From NCBI GenBank assembly GCA_023389295.1, contig JAEWEO010000327.1:1-14964 (forward strand): a stretch of DNA of 14,964 bases. The letters are read 5' to 3'. Source of the stretch: Bacillota bacterium. Lineage in GTDB: Bacteria > Bacillota > Clostridia > Lachnospirales > Lachnospiraceae. A program made the position numbers and the translations under genes. Below the pieces are notes generated by a model that was given only the letters and a program-made list of their open reading frames with translations, ran no database searches and was not told the origin of the DNA. Positions 1 through 5,669 of the stretch are shown here, in pieces. Every line of letters begins with the position of its first letter. The stretch's first letter is position 1.

Positions 1-24
1 AGGGTTCGAGCCCCTGGAGGCGCA
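1..24 (+). tRNA. 3' end of a tRNA gene (T-arm and acceptor strand)
   Basis: The first 24 bases fit the 3' part of a tRNA. Bases 1-4 (AGGG) pair with 12-15 (CCCT) around a canonical seven-base T-loop TTCGAGC (5-11). G16 would pair with a base just outside the window. Bases 17-23 (GAGGCGC) would be the 3' acceptor strand and A24 the discriminator. No CCA is encoded. The rest of the gene lies upstream, so the amino acid cannot be read. An intrinsic terminator follows 10 bases later, which supports an RNA gene ending here. Confidence 0.6.
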
Positions 25-33
25 CTCACAAAG

Positions 34-80
34 GTATCGGTTTGACAGACGTAGGAGCTGTTGGGTCGGTGCTTTTTTTT
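34..80 (+). terminator. Intrinsic terminator after the tRNA
   Basis: Bases 34-48 and 58-72 pair at all 15 positions if G-U pairs are allowed (seven are wobble), with a nine-base loop at 49-57. A run of eight T follows (73-80). The stem is wobble-rich in its middle, so it is asymmetric: it is strong as RNA on the + strand only. Its place just after the tRNA end fits a tRNA operon terminator. Confidence 0.6.
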
Positions 81-94
81 CGCGTAAAAAACGA

Positions 95-223
95 GACCTG
101 CACAAAAAATGAGGTAGAACATGGTCGTGAGCTTGCTCACAAGGACATGTTCTGCCTCATTTTTGTATAGGCGAAGCCTACGCGACCGAAGAGACCGAAG
201 GTCTCGAGGTTGCGGTGCAGGTC
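95..223. repeat. Compact palindromic element folding as a four-way junction
   Basis: Nearly every base from 95 to 223 falls in a stem. A closing 9-bp stem pairs 95-103 (GACCTGCAC) with 215-223 (GTGCAGGTC). Inside are three hairpins. H1 pairs 105-123 with 146-164 (19 bp, one T-G wobble) and carries an apical 127-132/135-140 stem (GTGAGC/GCTCAC). H2 is TAGGC-GAA-GCCTA at 168-180. H3 pairs 182-187 with 208-213 (one wobble) and 191-196 with 200-205 around a GAA loop. H2 and H3 both end in GAA triloops. It is markedly more GC-rich than its surroundings. No ORF fits it. It could be a structured RNA, or a palindromic mobile element sitting next to a tRNA gene. The family is not recognised. Confidence 0.75.
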
Positions 224-428
224 ATGTATTAATAGATAAAAGTTGTTTGCAAAAAGTTTGTCTTTACTGATATGGATTAGAAAAACCTGTGAGAAACAAT
301 TAATAGATTTAAAAGAAAGTAATTGGATTGAAAAGGAGTTAGGTAGCACTTGTTTGGACACCCGATGGACACCACGAAATAATGAGAAATGATATAAGAA
401 TATATGGAAAATTAATACATTACATATC
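224..428. other. AT-rich spacer with no recognisable gene
   Basis: This stretch lies between the palindromic element and the lipoprotein promoter. Short open frames exist (for example one ending near 388) but none has a start codon with a ribosome binding site, and none gives a recognisable protein. I see no RNA gene or repeat here. Confidence 0.5.
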
Positions 429-457
429 TTGTAAAAAATTATCGAATAAGTTATAAT
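429..457 (+). promoter_or_regulatory. Sigma-A-type promoter of the lipoprotein gene
   Basis: TTGTAA (429-434) and a perfect TATAAT (452-457) are separated by exactly 17 bases. Transcription would start near 464, leaving a 5' leader of about 135 bases before the ATG at 600. The leader holds only a weak GCCC/GGGC hairpin (516-519/529-532). Confidence 0.65.
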
Positions 458-599
458 AAAAGAGCCTTATAAATGAAATATAAAGCAAATGGTTCTGACT
501 TGTATCATAGAAAATGCCCCAATTGCCAGGGCGGAAGACCATAAATATAGTATTACAATTTGGAAATACAGATACATAACAGAAAAGGAGTATAAAACA

Positions 600-1793
600 A
601 TGAAAAAAATGATTACTAGTTTACTGGCTCTGGTGCTAGTGCTGTCACTCGCAGCCTGTGGATCAGGCAATAATACGGATAATAGAATAAATGTCCCTAA
701 ATCTTCGACTGACCTTAAAGGCGAGGACTATAAAGACGTAATGACCTTACTTCAAGTTTCCGGTTTTACTAATATCAAGACAGAGGTGTTAGATGATTTA
801 ATCACCGGATGGCTTACAAAAGATGGTGAAGTTGAAAAAGTTTCAATAAATGGAGATACCGACTTTTCCACAAAAAGTAAGTATTCGTATGACGCAAAAA
901 TAGTGATTACATATCATACCTTCCCCTCGAAAGAAACGGAGGATATACCGGAAACAACGAAGGTTCCAGAAACCATGGAAGCAAATGGAGACTCCTATGA
1001 TAGAAATGTAAGCGGATTCGACACAAAAACCAACCAAACGATCACTTGGAATGGAATTGATTTTTCCATTCCCAGTTATTTTGATGTATTAGACGAAGGT
1101 TCAACAGAAACTTGGATGACTTATTATCCTGAAGAAGAAGATTATTATGCGTCTATAATGTTTCAAATCCAAGAGTTTTCAGGGACACAGGAAGATTTTA
1201 ATAGCCAAATAAAATCTATTATTGAAAGTACCATGGGCGGTGATTATTTCGCTAACATGAAAGTTCAAAAATCAGAGGAAATTTCAATTGCAGGGTTGCC
1301 TGGTTGGACAATTACTTTTTCCGGATCTAATACAGAAGGAGATGGTGTGATTACTACTGGGAGTTATTCCTTTGCCTATAATATAAATAGTGGTAAAATA
1401 GTCATGATTACCTGCGCTTACGACAGCAATGACCAGTCGCAATATGATTATTTAGGAGATTACAAAAAAGTATTGGAAACGGCAAAATTGTTAGACGAAC
1501 CTCTATCACCAGAGGAACAAGAAAAGAAAGACTATCAAGAATGGGTTGGAAGTCTATTTAGTGTATGGGATGGCTCTAATAAAGACCTTAAAGACTTAGT
1601 AAAAGAAAACATGAATGACCCTGATAGTTTTAAACATGTAGAAACTAAGTATATTGATGAAGGTGTAGGAAAAGGTGTTACTTTATATATGAAATTTAGA
1701 GGTAAAAATGCGTTTGGTGGTGTAATCACAAGCACAGCAATAGCATTTGTTGATTATAAAGAAAATACTATAACACTAAAAAGTATAGAATAG
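600..1793 (+). CDS. Secreted lipoprotein with PASTA-like N-terminal domain
   Basis: A 397-residue predicted lipoprotein anchored on the outer face of the membrane. The signal peptide has a KK n-region, a leucine/valine core and a lipobox LAAC with the lipidated Cys at residue 20. After a short polar linker, residues about 35-110 resemble a PASTA-like or DUF4839-like fold (VMTLLQVSGF, then alternating strands). Residues about 145-305 form a central beta-rich domain (ITWNGIDFSIPSYF, GLPGWTITFSG) of the kind seen in PsbP-like secreted proteins. The last 85 residues (KENMNDPDSFKHVETKY) form a third domain. The frame is open from 489, but the ATG at 600 is chosen because AAAAGGAG lies nine bases upstream and it places the lipobox correctly. 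Function is unknown. It stands alone, with no partner gene. Confidence 0.85.
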   Translation: MKKMITSLLALVLVLSLAACGSGNNTDNRINVPKSSTDLKGEDYKDVMTLLQVSGFTNIKTEVLDDLITGWLTKDGEVEKVSINGDTDFSTKSKYSYDAKIVITYHTFPSKETEDIPETTKVPETMEANGDSYDRNVSGFDTKTNQTITWNGIDFSIPSYFDVLDEGSTETWMTYYPEEEDYYASIMFQIQEFSGTQEDFNSQIKSIIESTMGGDYFANMKVQKSEEISIAGLPGWTITFSGSNTEGDGVITTGSYSFAYNINSGKIVMITCAYDSNDQSQYDYLGDYKKVLETAKLLDEPLSPEEQEKKDYQEWVGSLFSVWDGSNKDLKDLVKENMNDPDSFKHVETKYIDEGVGKGVTLYMKFRGKNAFGGVITSTAIAFVDYKENTITLKSIE

Positions 1794-1914
1794 ACTTTTG
1801 GAAAAGAACTAAAGTACATTTTAGAAGAAACAATAATCTATCTGCTATGCGGGCAATGTCGTCAACTTAAGAAAATTCACAAAGAGCACTTGACAAACAA
1901 ATCAAAAAATGGCG

Positions 1915-1947
1915 CTTCGCGTTTGATATAAACTATTAAACGCGAAG
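1915..1947. repeat. Perfect 10-bp inverted repeat at the pseudogene break
   Basis: CTTCGCGTTT (1915-1924) and AAACGCGAAG (1938-1947) are perfect reverse complements, separated by 13 bases. There is no T-run after it, so it does not look like an intrinsic terminator. It sits at the point where the Abi-like reading frame loses its upstream part: the stop closing that frame (1924-1926) lies at the edge of the left arm. It may be a small inserted palindrome or a recombination scar. Confidence 0.6.
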
Positions 1948-2355
1948 TCACACTTATTAGACTTACTAAGAAATCTGGATGCAGATGGAAAGTTAATTCA
2001 ATATATTATTTTTGCAATAAAGGATTTAAGAAATGAAATAGCTCACAATAATGTTATTTTTGATACTAGGTTTAATACTGGAACAATAAATAGTAGGCTA
2101 ATCAGTTGCTTATCATCAGAGATGGGGATCCCTAATATTACATTTACTAATATTGATGACTATATTATTTTAACCACATACATATTAAGAAAAATGCAAG
2201 TATCAAAAACTGAGATAAGACAGTTCATTCGTAAATTTACTATTGAAATAGAAGTACTACGTAATGAAATTCCAATAAATATATACAATCAAATCATTAA
2301 TACAAACGTACGTAATAAACTACAAATTTTAGATAATTATATAAAAGCTCATTGA
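1927..2355 (+). pseudogene. C-terminal remnant of an Abi_2 (AbiD/AbiF-like) HEPN protein
   Basis: An open frame of 142 codons runs from just after a TGA (1924-1926) to TGA at 2353-2355. Its middle reads KDLRNEIAHNN (2020-2052), the R-x4-H motif typical of the HEPN RNase fold in Abi_2 abortive-infection proteins. The rest is helical and fits the family C-terminus. Intact members are usually around 300 residues, so roughly the N-terminal half is missing. No ATG, GTG or TTG lies in frame upstream of the motif. The only ATG (2122) is downstream of it and lacks a ribosome binding site, so a 77-residue product from there would lack the active-site motif. I infer a dead phage-defence gene. The family call rests on the motif and overall look. 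Confidence 0.6.
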
Positions 2356-2382
2356 AAAATTTTACAAAAATTTGATTTTTTG

Positions 2383-2411
2383 TTGAATAATGTACAAGTA
2401 TATGGTATATT
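2383..2411 (+). promoter_or_regulatory. Promoter of a short orphan transcript
   Basis: TTGAAT (2383-2388) and TATATT (2406-2411) are 17 bases apart. A second overlapping hexamer TATTAT (2408-2413) is also possible. Transcription would begin near 2418, about 60 bases before a strong terminator. Confidence 0.55.
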
Positions 2412-2417
2412 ATAAAT

Positions 2418-2483
2418 ATGAATTGCGGTGGTCGTCTTCGGACAACACTTAAGGGAATCTGATGCGTCGGATTCCTTTTTTAT
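2418..2483 (+). ncRNA. Candidate small RNA ending in a strong terminator
   Basis: The stretch between the promoter and the T-run is only about 65 bases and carries no credible gene. Its 5' half can form a hairpin capped by a TTCG tetraloop (GTC 2434-2436, TTCG 2437-2440, GAC 2441-2443), with further imperfect pairing outwards. Its 3' half is the terminator stem. A 14-codon frame from the ATG at 2419 to the TGA at 2461 exists but has no ribosome binding site. It may be a small regulatory RNA, or the leader of a gene since lost. I compared it by eye with fluoride, preQ1 and guanidine riboswitches and could not match it. Confidence 0.45.
2454..2481 (+). terminator. Strong intrinsic terminator
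   Basis: GGAATC (2454-2459) pairs with GATTCC (2470-2475). The stem continues through a T-G wobble and two more pairs to a TGCG loop (2463-2466). Six T follow (2476-2481), then ATTT. Confidence 0.85.
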
Positions 2484-2484
2484 T

Positions 2485-2579
2485 TGCGCGTAAGCAAAGT
2501 GAGCATTTGCAAGTTTACTTGCAGTAATGCGAGCGCGCACGCGAACCGGAGAAACTCGCGTAGCGTGTTTCTTACGGTT
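2485..2579. repeat. GC-rich multi-hairpin element
   Basis: TGCGCG (2485-2490) pairs with CGCGCA (2534-2539), enclosing a hairpin built from GCAT (2503-2506)/ATGC (2527-2530) and TGCAAG (2508-2513)/CTTGCA (2518-2523) with loop TTTA. A second hairpin follows: AACCG (2544-2548)/CGGTT (2575-2579), GAAAC (2551-2555)/GTTTC (2567-2571) and CGC/GCG around GTA. ACGCGA (2539-2544) and TCGCGT (2556-2561) form an alternative perfect pairing that would disrupt both. It begins directly after the terminator T-run. Its base composition and piled-up palindromes resemble the element at 95-223, but I cannot show that they are one family. Confidence 0.6.
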
Positions 2580-2656
2580 TGTAAAATAAACCATCTTCAC
2601 TATAGAAGTATCAGTTTTGAAGACATAGCAACATACATAATATGGAAGAATATTAA

Positions 2657-2686
2657 TTGAACTGGCCTAAGCTCCTATGATATAAT
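2657..2686 (+). promoter_or_regulatory. Promoter of the 33-codon ORF
   Basis: TTGAAC (2657-2662) and a perfect TATAAT (2681-2686) are 18 bases apart. The predicted start near 2693 lies about 54 bases before the ATG at 2747. Confidence 0.6.
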
Positions 2687-2746
2687 TTCTTAAGAGGGTT
2701 TTATAGATTTGTTCCTATTAAGATAATATGAGGGGAGAAGGTACAG

Positions 2747-2848
2747 ATGAATAGTAAAACGATGCTTGACATGGTTAGTGAAGAAACGATGTGTTTTATG
2801 AGAGGTCAATATAGTCTTGACGAAGTGGGGAACGGTAAGGATGAATAA
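2747..2848 (+). CDS. Small ORF (33 residues) of unknown function
   Basis: The ORF encodes 33 residues, beginning MNSKTMLDMVSEE and ending NGKDE. It has a purine-rich ribosome binding site (AGGGGAGAAGG, 2731-2741) six bases before the ATG. It sits between its own promoter (2657-2686) and an intrinsic terminator (2872-2904), so it looks like a complete one-gene unit. The peptide is acidic, methionine-rich (five Met) and has one Cys. It has no signal peptide or membrane segment. I do not recognise it. It could be a real microprotein, or the surviving start of a longer gene whose remainder was deleted up to the terminator. Confidence 0.5.
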   Translation: MNSKTMLDMVSEETMCFMRGQYSLDEVGNGKDE

Positions 2849-2871
2849 GCAATAGATAAACTATAATATGG

Positions 2872-2904
2872 AAACCTTCAAACGAAAAGTTTGGAGGTTT
2901 TTTT
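2872..2904 (+). terminator. Intrinsic terminator of the small-ORF unit
   Basis: AACCTTCAAAC (2873-2883) pairs with GTTTGGAGGTT (2889-2899), 11 bp with one T-G wobble, over a five-base loop. A2872 can pair with T2900. The right arm runs into seven T (2898-2904). Confidence 0.85.
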
Positions 2905-2920
2905 ATGTACATGATTCGGA

Positions 2921-2943
2921 AAATGTCTGACTAGCTGACATTT
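2921..2943. repeat. 7-bp inverted repeat upstream of the polysaccharide locus
   Basis: AAATGTC (2921-2927) and GACATTT (2937-2943) are perfect complements with a nine-base spacer. It has no T-run. It could be a regulator site or chance in AT-rich DNA. Confidence 0.35.
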
Positions 2944-3016
2944 ACGAATAGAAAGTATGTCCTGTAAATTATATTTCTTGGCAGGTAGAACCAGCATGTG
3001 AGTGTTGTCTAATTAA

Positions 3017-3039
3017 TTTTCTAAGAGTTTTTTAGAAAA
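3017..3039. promoter_or_regulatory. Operator-like palindrome just upstream of the promoter
   Basis: TTTTCTAA (3017-3024) and TTAGAAAA (3032-3039) form a perfect 8-bp inverted repeat with a seven-base centre. It ends nine bases before the proposed -35 of the first polysaccharide gene. Its position suits a regulator binding site. As an RNA hairpin it would be weak. Confidence 0.4.
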
Positions 3040-3047
3040 AACATTAT

Positions 3048-3076
3048 TTGATAAAAGGTACATATAATTAAATAAT
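3048..3076 (+). promoter_or_regulatory. Promoter of polysaccharide unit 1
   Basis: TTGATA (3048-3053) and AATAAT (3071-3076), each one base from consensus, are 17 bases apart. Transcription would start near 3083, giving a leader of about 30 bases. A perfect TATAAT also lies at 3063-3068, but it has no good -35 at proper spacing. Confidence 0.5.
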
Positions 3077-3111
3077 GATTTAATACCCTTCATAGGCGGT
3101 GAAGCATAGAG

Positions 3112-4131
3112 ATGGAAGAAAAACAGATCAAGACAGATTATCTAGTAACCGGAGCCGCAGGGTTCATAGGATTTTATCTGACCAAGCGACTACTTGAGTT
3201 GGGATATACCGTTGTTGGAGTTGATAACCTAAATGATTATTATCAGGTAGACCTTAAATATGCTCGCTTGGAACAACTGAAAGCCTTTACTAATTTTGAG
3301 TTTTTAAAGAGAGATATCTCAGATAAAGATATTGTGATGGAGATTTTTAAAATCTATAACCCTATGGTTGTGATTAATCTGGCGGCACAAGCTGGGGTAC
3401 AATATTCCCTAGTGGCACCGGATACCTATATACAAAGCAATGTGATAGGCTTTTATCATATTTTGGAGGCATGTAGGAAGCATCCCATAAAACACCTAAT
3501 ATACGCTTCTTCTAGCTCCGTGTATGGTGCCAATCGTAAGGTTCCATTTGAAGAAAGCGATACAGTAGATCATCCGGTTTCCTTATATGCGGCAACAAAG
3601 AAAACCAATGAGATTATGGCGGAAACCTACAGTCATTTATATAAAATCCCTATGACAGGTTTAAGATTTTTTACTGTGTATGGACCTTTTGGACGTCCTG
3701 ATATGGCTTATTTCAGCTTTACCGACCATTATTTTAATAATAAGCCCATTCATATCTATAATAATGGGGATTATGATAATGATCTATTTAGAGACTTTAC
3801 TTATATTGATGATATTGTTGGTGGAATAGAACAAATTATTCATCATGTACCAGAAGCGCCCTCTCTACACAAGATTTATAATATAGGTAATAATAAGCCC
3901 GAGAAATTAATGACTTTCATTGAAACCTTAGAACGATGTTTAAGTAAGGCTACAGGACGTGAGATTCTTTTTCATAAAGTATTTGAACCCATGAAGCCTG
4001 GGGATGTTCCCACAACATATGCCTCAACAAAATTACTCGAGGAAGCCTTTGGTTTCAAACCAAAAACTACGATTGAAGAAGGTTTGCAAAGATTTGCAGA
4101 TTGGTATGTAGAATATTATAAGATTTCATAG
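3112..4131 (+). CDS. UDP-glucuronate 4-epimerase-like NAD-dependent epimerase
   Basis: A 339-residue short-chain dehydrogenase/reductase of the extended NAD-dependent epimerase family. The NAD-binding glycine motif GAAGFIG is at residues 14-20. The catalytic residues are the Ser cluster ASSSSVYG (132-139) and YxxxK as Y159-AAT-K163. The stretch FFTVYGPFGRPDMAYFSF (186-203) is the signature of the CapI/LspL-type UDP-GlcA 4-epimerase branch, which interconverts UDP-GlcA and UDP-GalA in the cytosol. The UDP-glucose dehydrogenase four genes downstream would supply the substrate, which supports this assignment over UDP-glucose epimerase. GGCGGTG (3095-3101) serves as ribosome binding site. It is the first gene of unit 1 and the stop is followed directly by the next gene's AGGAGG. 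Confidence 0.85.
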   Translation: MEEKQIKTDYLVTGAAGFIGFYLTKRLLELGYTVVGVDNLNDYYQVDLKYARLEQLKAFTNFEFLKRDISDKDIVMEIFKIYNPMVVINLAAQAGVQYSLVAPDTYIQSNVIGFYHILEACRKHPIKHLIYASSSSVYGANRKVPFEESDTVDHPVSLYAATKKTNEIMAETYSHLYKIPMTGLRFFTVYGPFGRPDMAYFSFTDHYFNNKPIHIYNNGDYDNDLFRDFTYIDDIVGGIEQIIHHVPEAPSLHKIYNIGNNKPEKLMTFIETLERCLSKATGREILFHKVFEPMKPGDVPTTYASTKLLEEAFGFKPKTTIEEGLQRFADWYVEYYKIS

Positions 4132-4143
4132 GAGGAAAGAAGG

Positions 4144-4866
4144 ATGGAATTTATTGATATTCATAGTCATATCCTTCCGGGAGTGGATGATGGGGCAAAA
4201 GACATGGATGAGACTTTGCTTATGTTGCAAATGGCTTACCAAGAAGGAATAAGAGTTATGGTAGCCACACCGCATTATGAAGCAGGTAAAAACAATATAT
4301 CAATAGATCGTTTAAATCAATTACTTCAAGAGGTAAAGCAAGCGGTGAAAGAAGCCGGGATTGAACTAAAAATTTTACTCGGCAATGAGATACTATATAG
4401 TATAAGTGCCCTTGAAGCGCTTAAGGAAGGTAAAGTGCTTTCAATGGATGGGACTAGGTACATATTAGTGGAATTTTTACCGGGTACCTCCTTTAAGCAA
4501 ATACGGGAGGGACTTTATTCCTGTATTCTGGCTGGATATATTCCTATTTTAGCCCATGCGGAACGATACGAATGTTTAAATAAGAAACCAATGCTTGTAG
4601 GAGAACTAAGAAAGTTAGGAGTATACATACAGATAAATTTATCCAGTATTAGAGGTAAATTTACGAATCGAAAGGTAATGTTTTGTAATAAAATTTTAAA
4701 AATGAAGTGGGTACATTTTCTTGGAACCGATGCCCATGGAGCCCATGAAAGAGTTCCTCGTATGAAGGAAGGGGTAGAGCTACTTATGAAGAAATATGGG
4801 GAAGATACCGTGCGTCAATTATTATGGAACAATCCGATGACCATGTTGGATAATAAGCATTTATAA
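4144..4866 (+). CDS. cpsB: CpsB/YwqE-type PHP-family protein-tyrosine phosphatase
   Basis: A 240-residue manganese-dependent phosphatase of the PHP family, close to the usual length of about 250. The metal-binding residues are visible: HSH at residues 7-9, LPGVDDG at 11-17, H44 in TPHYE, E82 in GNE, H138 and R141 in HAER, and D196/H198 in GTDAHG. It removes phosphate from the tyrosine-rich tail of the CpsD-type kinase two genes downstream and so helps to set polysaccharide chain length. The AGGAGG (4130-4135) overlaps the stop of the epimerase gene, with 12 bases between the two genes. This is the classic partner arrangement of cps/eps loci in Firmicutes. Confidence 0.92.
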   Translation: MEFIDIHSHILPGVDDGAKDMDETLLMLQMAYQEGIRVMVATPHYEAGKNNISIDRLNQLLQEVKQAVKEAGIELKILLGNEILYSISALEALKEGKVLSMDGTRYILVEFLPGTSFKQIREGLYSCILAGYIPILAHAERYECLNKKPMLVGELRKLGVYIQINLSSIRGKFTNRKVMFCNKILKMKWVHFLGTDAHGAHERVPRMKEGVELLMKKYGEDTVRQLLWNNPMTMLDNKHL

Positions 4867-4892
4867 CAAATATTTAATTAGGAGCAATGCGG

Positions 4893-5669
4893 ATGGATCA
4901 AAGGAATAATGAGGTTATTGAGCTTGAGTTAAAGGAGTTATTTTTTATTTTATTACATAAGTGGTGGTTAATAATAATCATTGGCGTATTGGGGGCATTA
5001 ATTACCGGTAGCATAAGTAAGTTCTTATTAACACCGGTTTATAAATCAACTTCTAAATTATACGTGATTAACCGCCAAAACGAGGATATAACAACTTGGT
5101 CGGATATGCAATCCAGTGAATTTTTAACGAAGGATTTTAGGATTCTTGTAAAAAGTAGACCAATTAGAGAAGAGGTTATTAAAAACTTAAATCTAGATAT
5201 TACACCGGAGGAACTATCCTCCATGATATCAATTAATACGCCAGAAGGAACTCGTATTCTGGAAATTATGATCACTTATACAGATCCGGTTTTAGCAAAA
5301 CAAATCGTTGATGAAGTGGCAAGGGTTTCTTCAGAACGTCTGGTCAAGGTAATGGAAATAAAGAAAGTGAATATTGTAGAAGAGGGGAATTTACCAGTAC
5401 AACCAGCAGGTCCCAATGTAGAACTAAATACCATGATAGGAGGAGGACTAGGTGTTCTTTTAACTTCCTTAATATTAATTATTCTTCATAGCATCAATGA
5501 TAATCTTTGTACCCCGGAGGATGTGGAAAAATATTTAGGGTTAACGATACTGGGTATCATACCCGTTGAAGAAGGGAATGGGAAAAAACAGAGATTTTCA
5601 AAACGGCGCAAAAAGAGGCTATTTAGGAGGAATAAAATCCATGGGGATAGGGGGAGAAAAACAGAATGA
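4893..5669 (+). CDS. cpsC: CpsC/YveK-type chain-length co-polymerase (Wzz family)
   Basis: A membrane protein of 258 residues with the Wzz layout: a short cytoplasmic N-terminus, TM1 (about 20-44), an extracellular loop of about 135 residues, the proline-rich signature LPVQPAGPN before TM2 (about 182-203), and a cytoplasmic tail. It works with the CpsD kinase as the split transmembrane activator and controls chain length. An in-frame ATG at 4887 would add two residues but lies only two bases after AGGAG (4880-4884). The ATG at 4893 has an eight-base spacing and is preferred. The last 30 residues are very basic (KRRKKRLFRRNK), which may contact membrane lipids or the kinase. The kinase gene overlaps its stop by four bases. 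Confidence 0.9.
   Translation: MDQRNNEVIELELKELFFILLHKWWLIIIIGVLGALITGSISKFLLTPVYKSTSKLYVINRQNEDITTWSDMQSSEFLTKDFRILVKSRPIREEVIKNLNLDITPEELSSMISINTPEGTRILEIMITYTDPVLAKQIVDEVARVSSERLVKVMEIKKVNIVEEGNLPVQPAGPNVELNTMIGGGLGVLLTSLILIILHSINDNLCTPEDVEKYLGLTILGIIPVEEGNGKKQRFSKRRKKRLFRRNKIHGDRGRKTE

Noticed and set aside
95..223. Integron attC site or CRISPR array
   Set aside because: No paired core sites of the attC type and no regularly spaced direct repeats. The symmetry is nested hairpins.
224..428. Gene remnant in the spacer before the lipoprotein (open frames ending near 388 and 454)
   Set aside because: No start, no ribosome binding site and no recognisable family motif. Could be decayed coding DNA but unsupported.
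489..599. Upstream extension of the lipoprotein frame starting at ATG 489
   Set aside because: No ribosome binding site at 489, and it would put 37 extra residues ahead of a perfect lipoprotein signal peptide. The ATG at 600 has AAAAGGAG at proper spacing.
1800..1914. N-terminal part of the Abi-like gene in another frame
   Set aside because: Short open frames here did not read as the expected Abi_2 N-terminus, so a simple frameshift does not restore the gene.
2122..2355. A complete 77-codon gene starting at ATG 2122
   Set aside because: The same frame is open back to 1927 and contains the conserved R-x4-H motif upstream of this ATG. There is no ribosome binding site, so it is read as the tail of a truncated gene.
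2419..2463. 14-codon leader peptide in the orphan transcript
   Set aside because: It would begin within a base or two of the predicted transcription start, without a ribosome binding site, and no regulated gene follows. Treated as coincidence.
2418..2483. Fluoride-type or other known riboswitch
   Set aside because: A CTGATG string caught the eye, but the required partner helices and conserved junction bases are not present and no ion-transport or metabolic gene follows.
2349..2600. 83-codon frame on the minus strand
   Set aside because: It runs backwards through a terminator and hairpin cluster, has no recognisable domain, and looks like a by-product of the palindromes.
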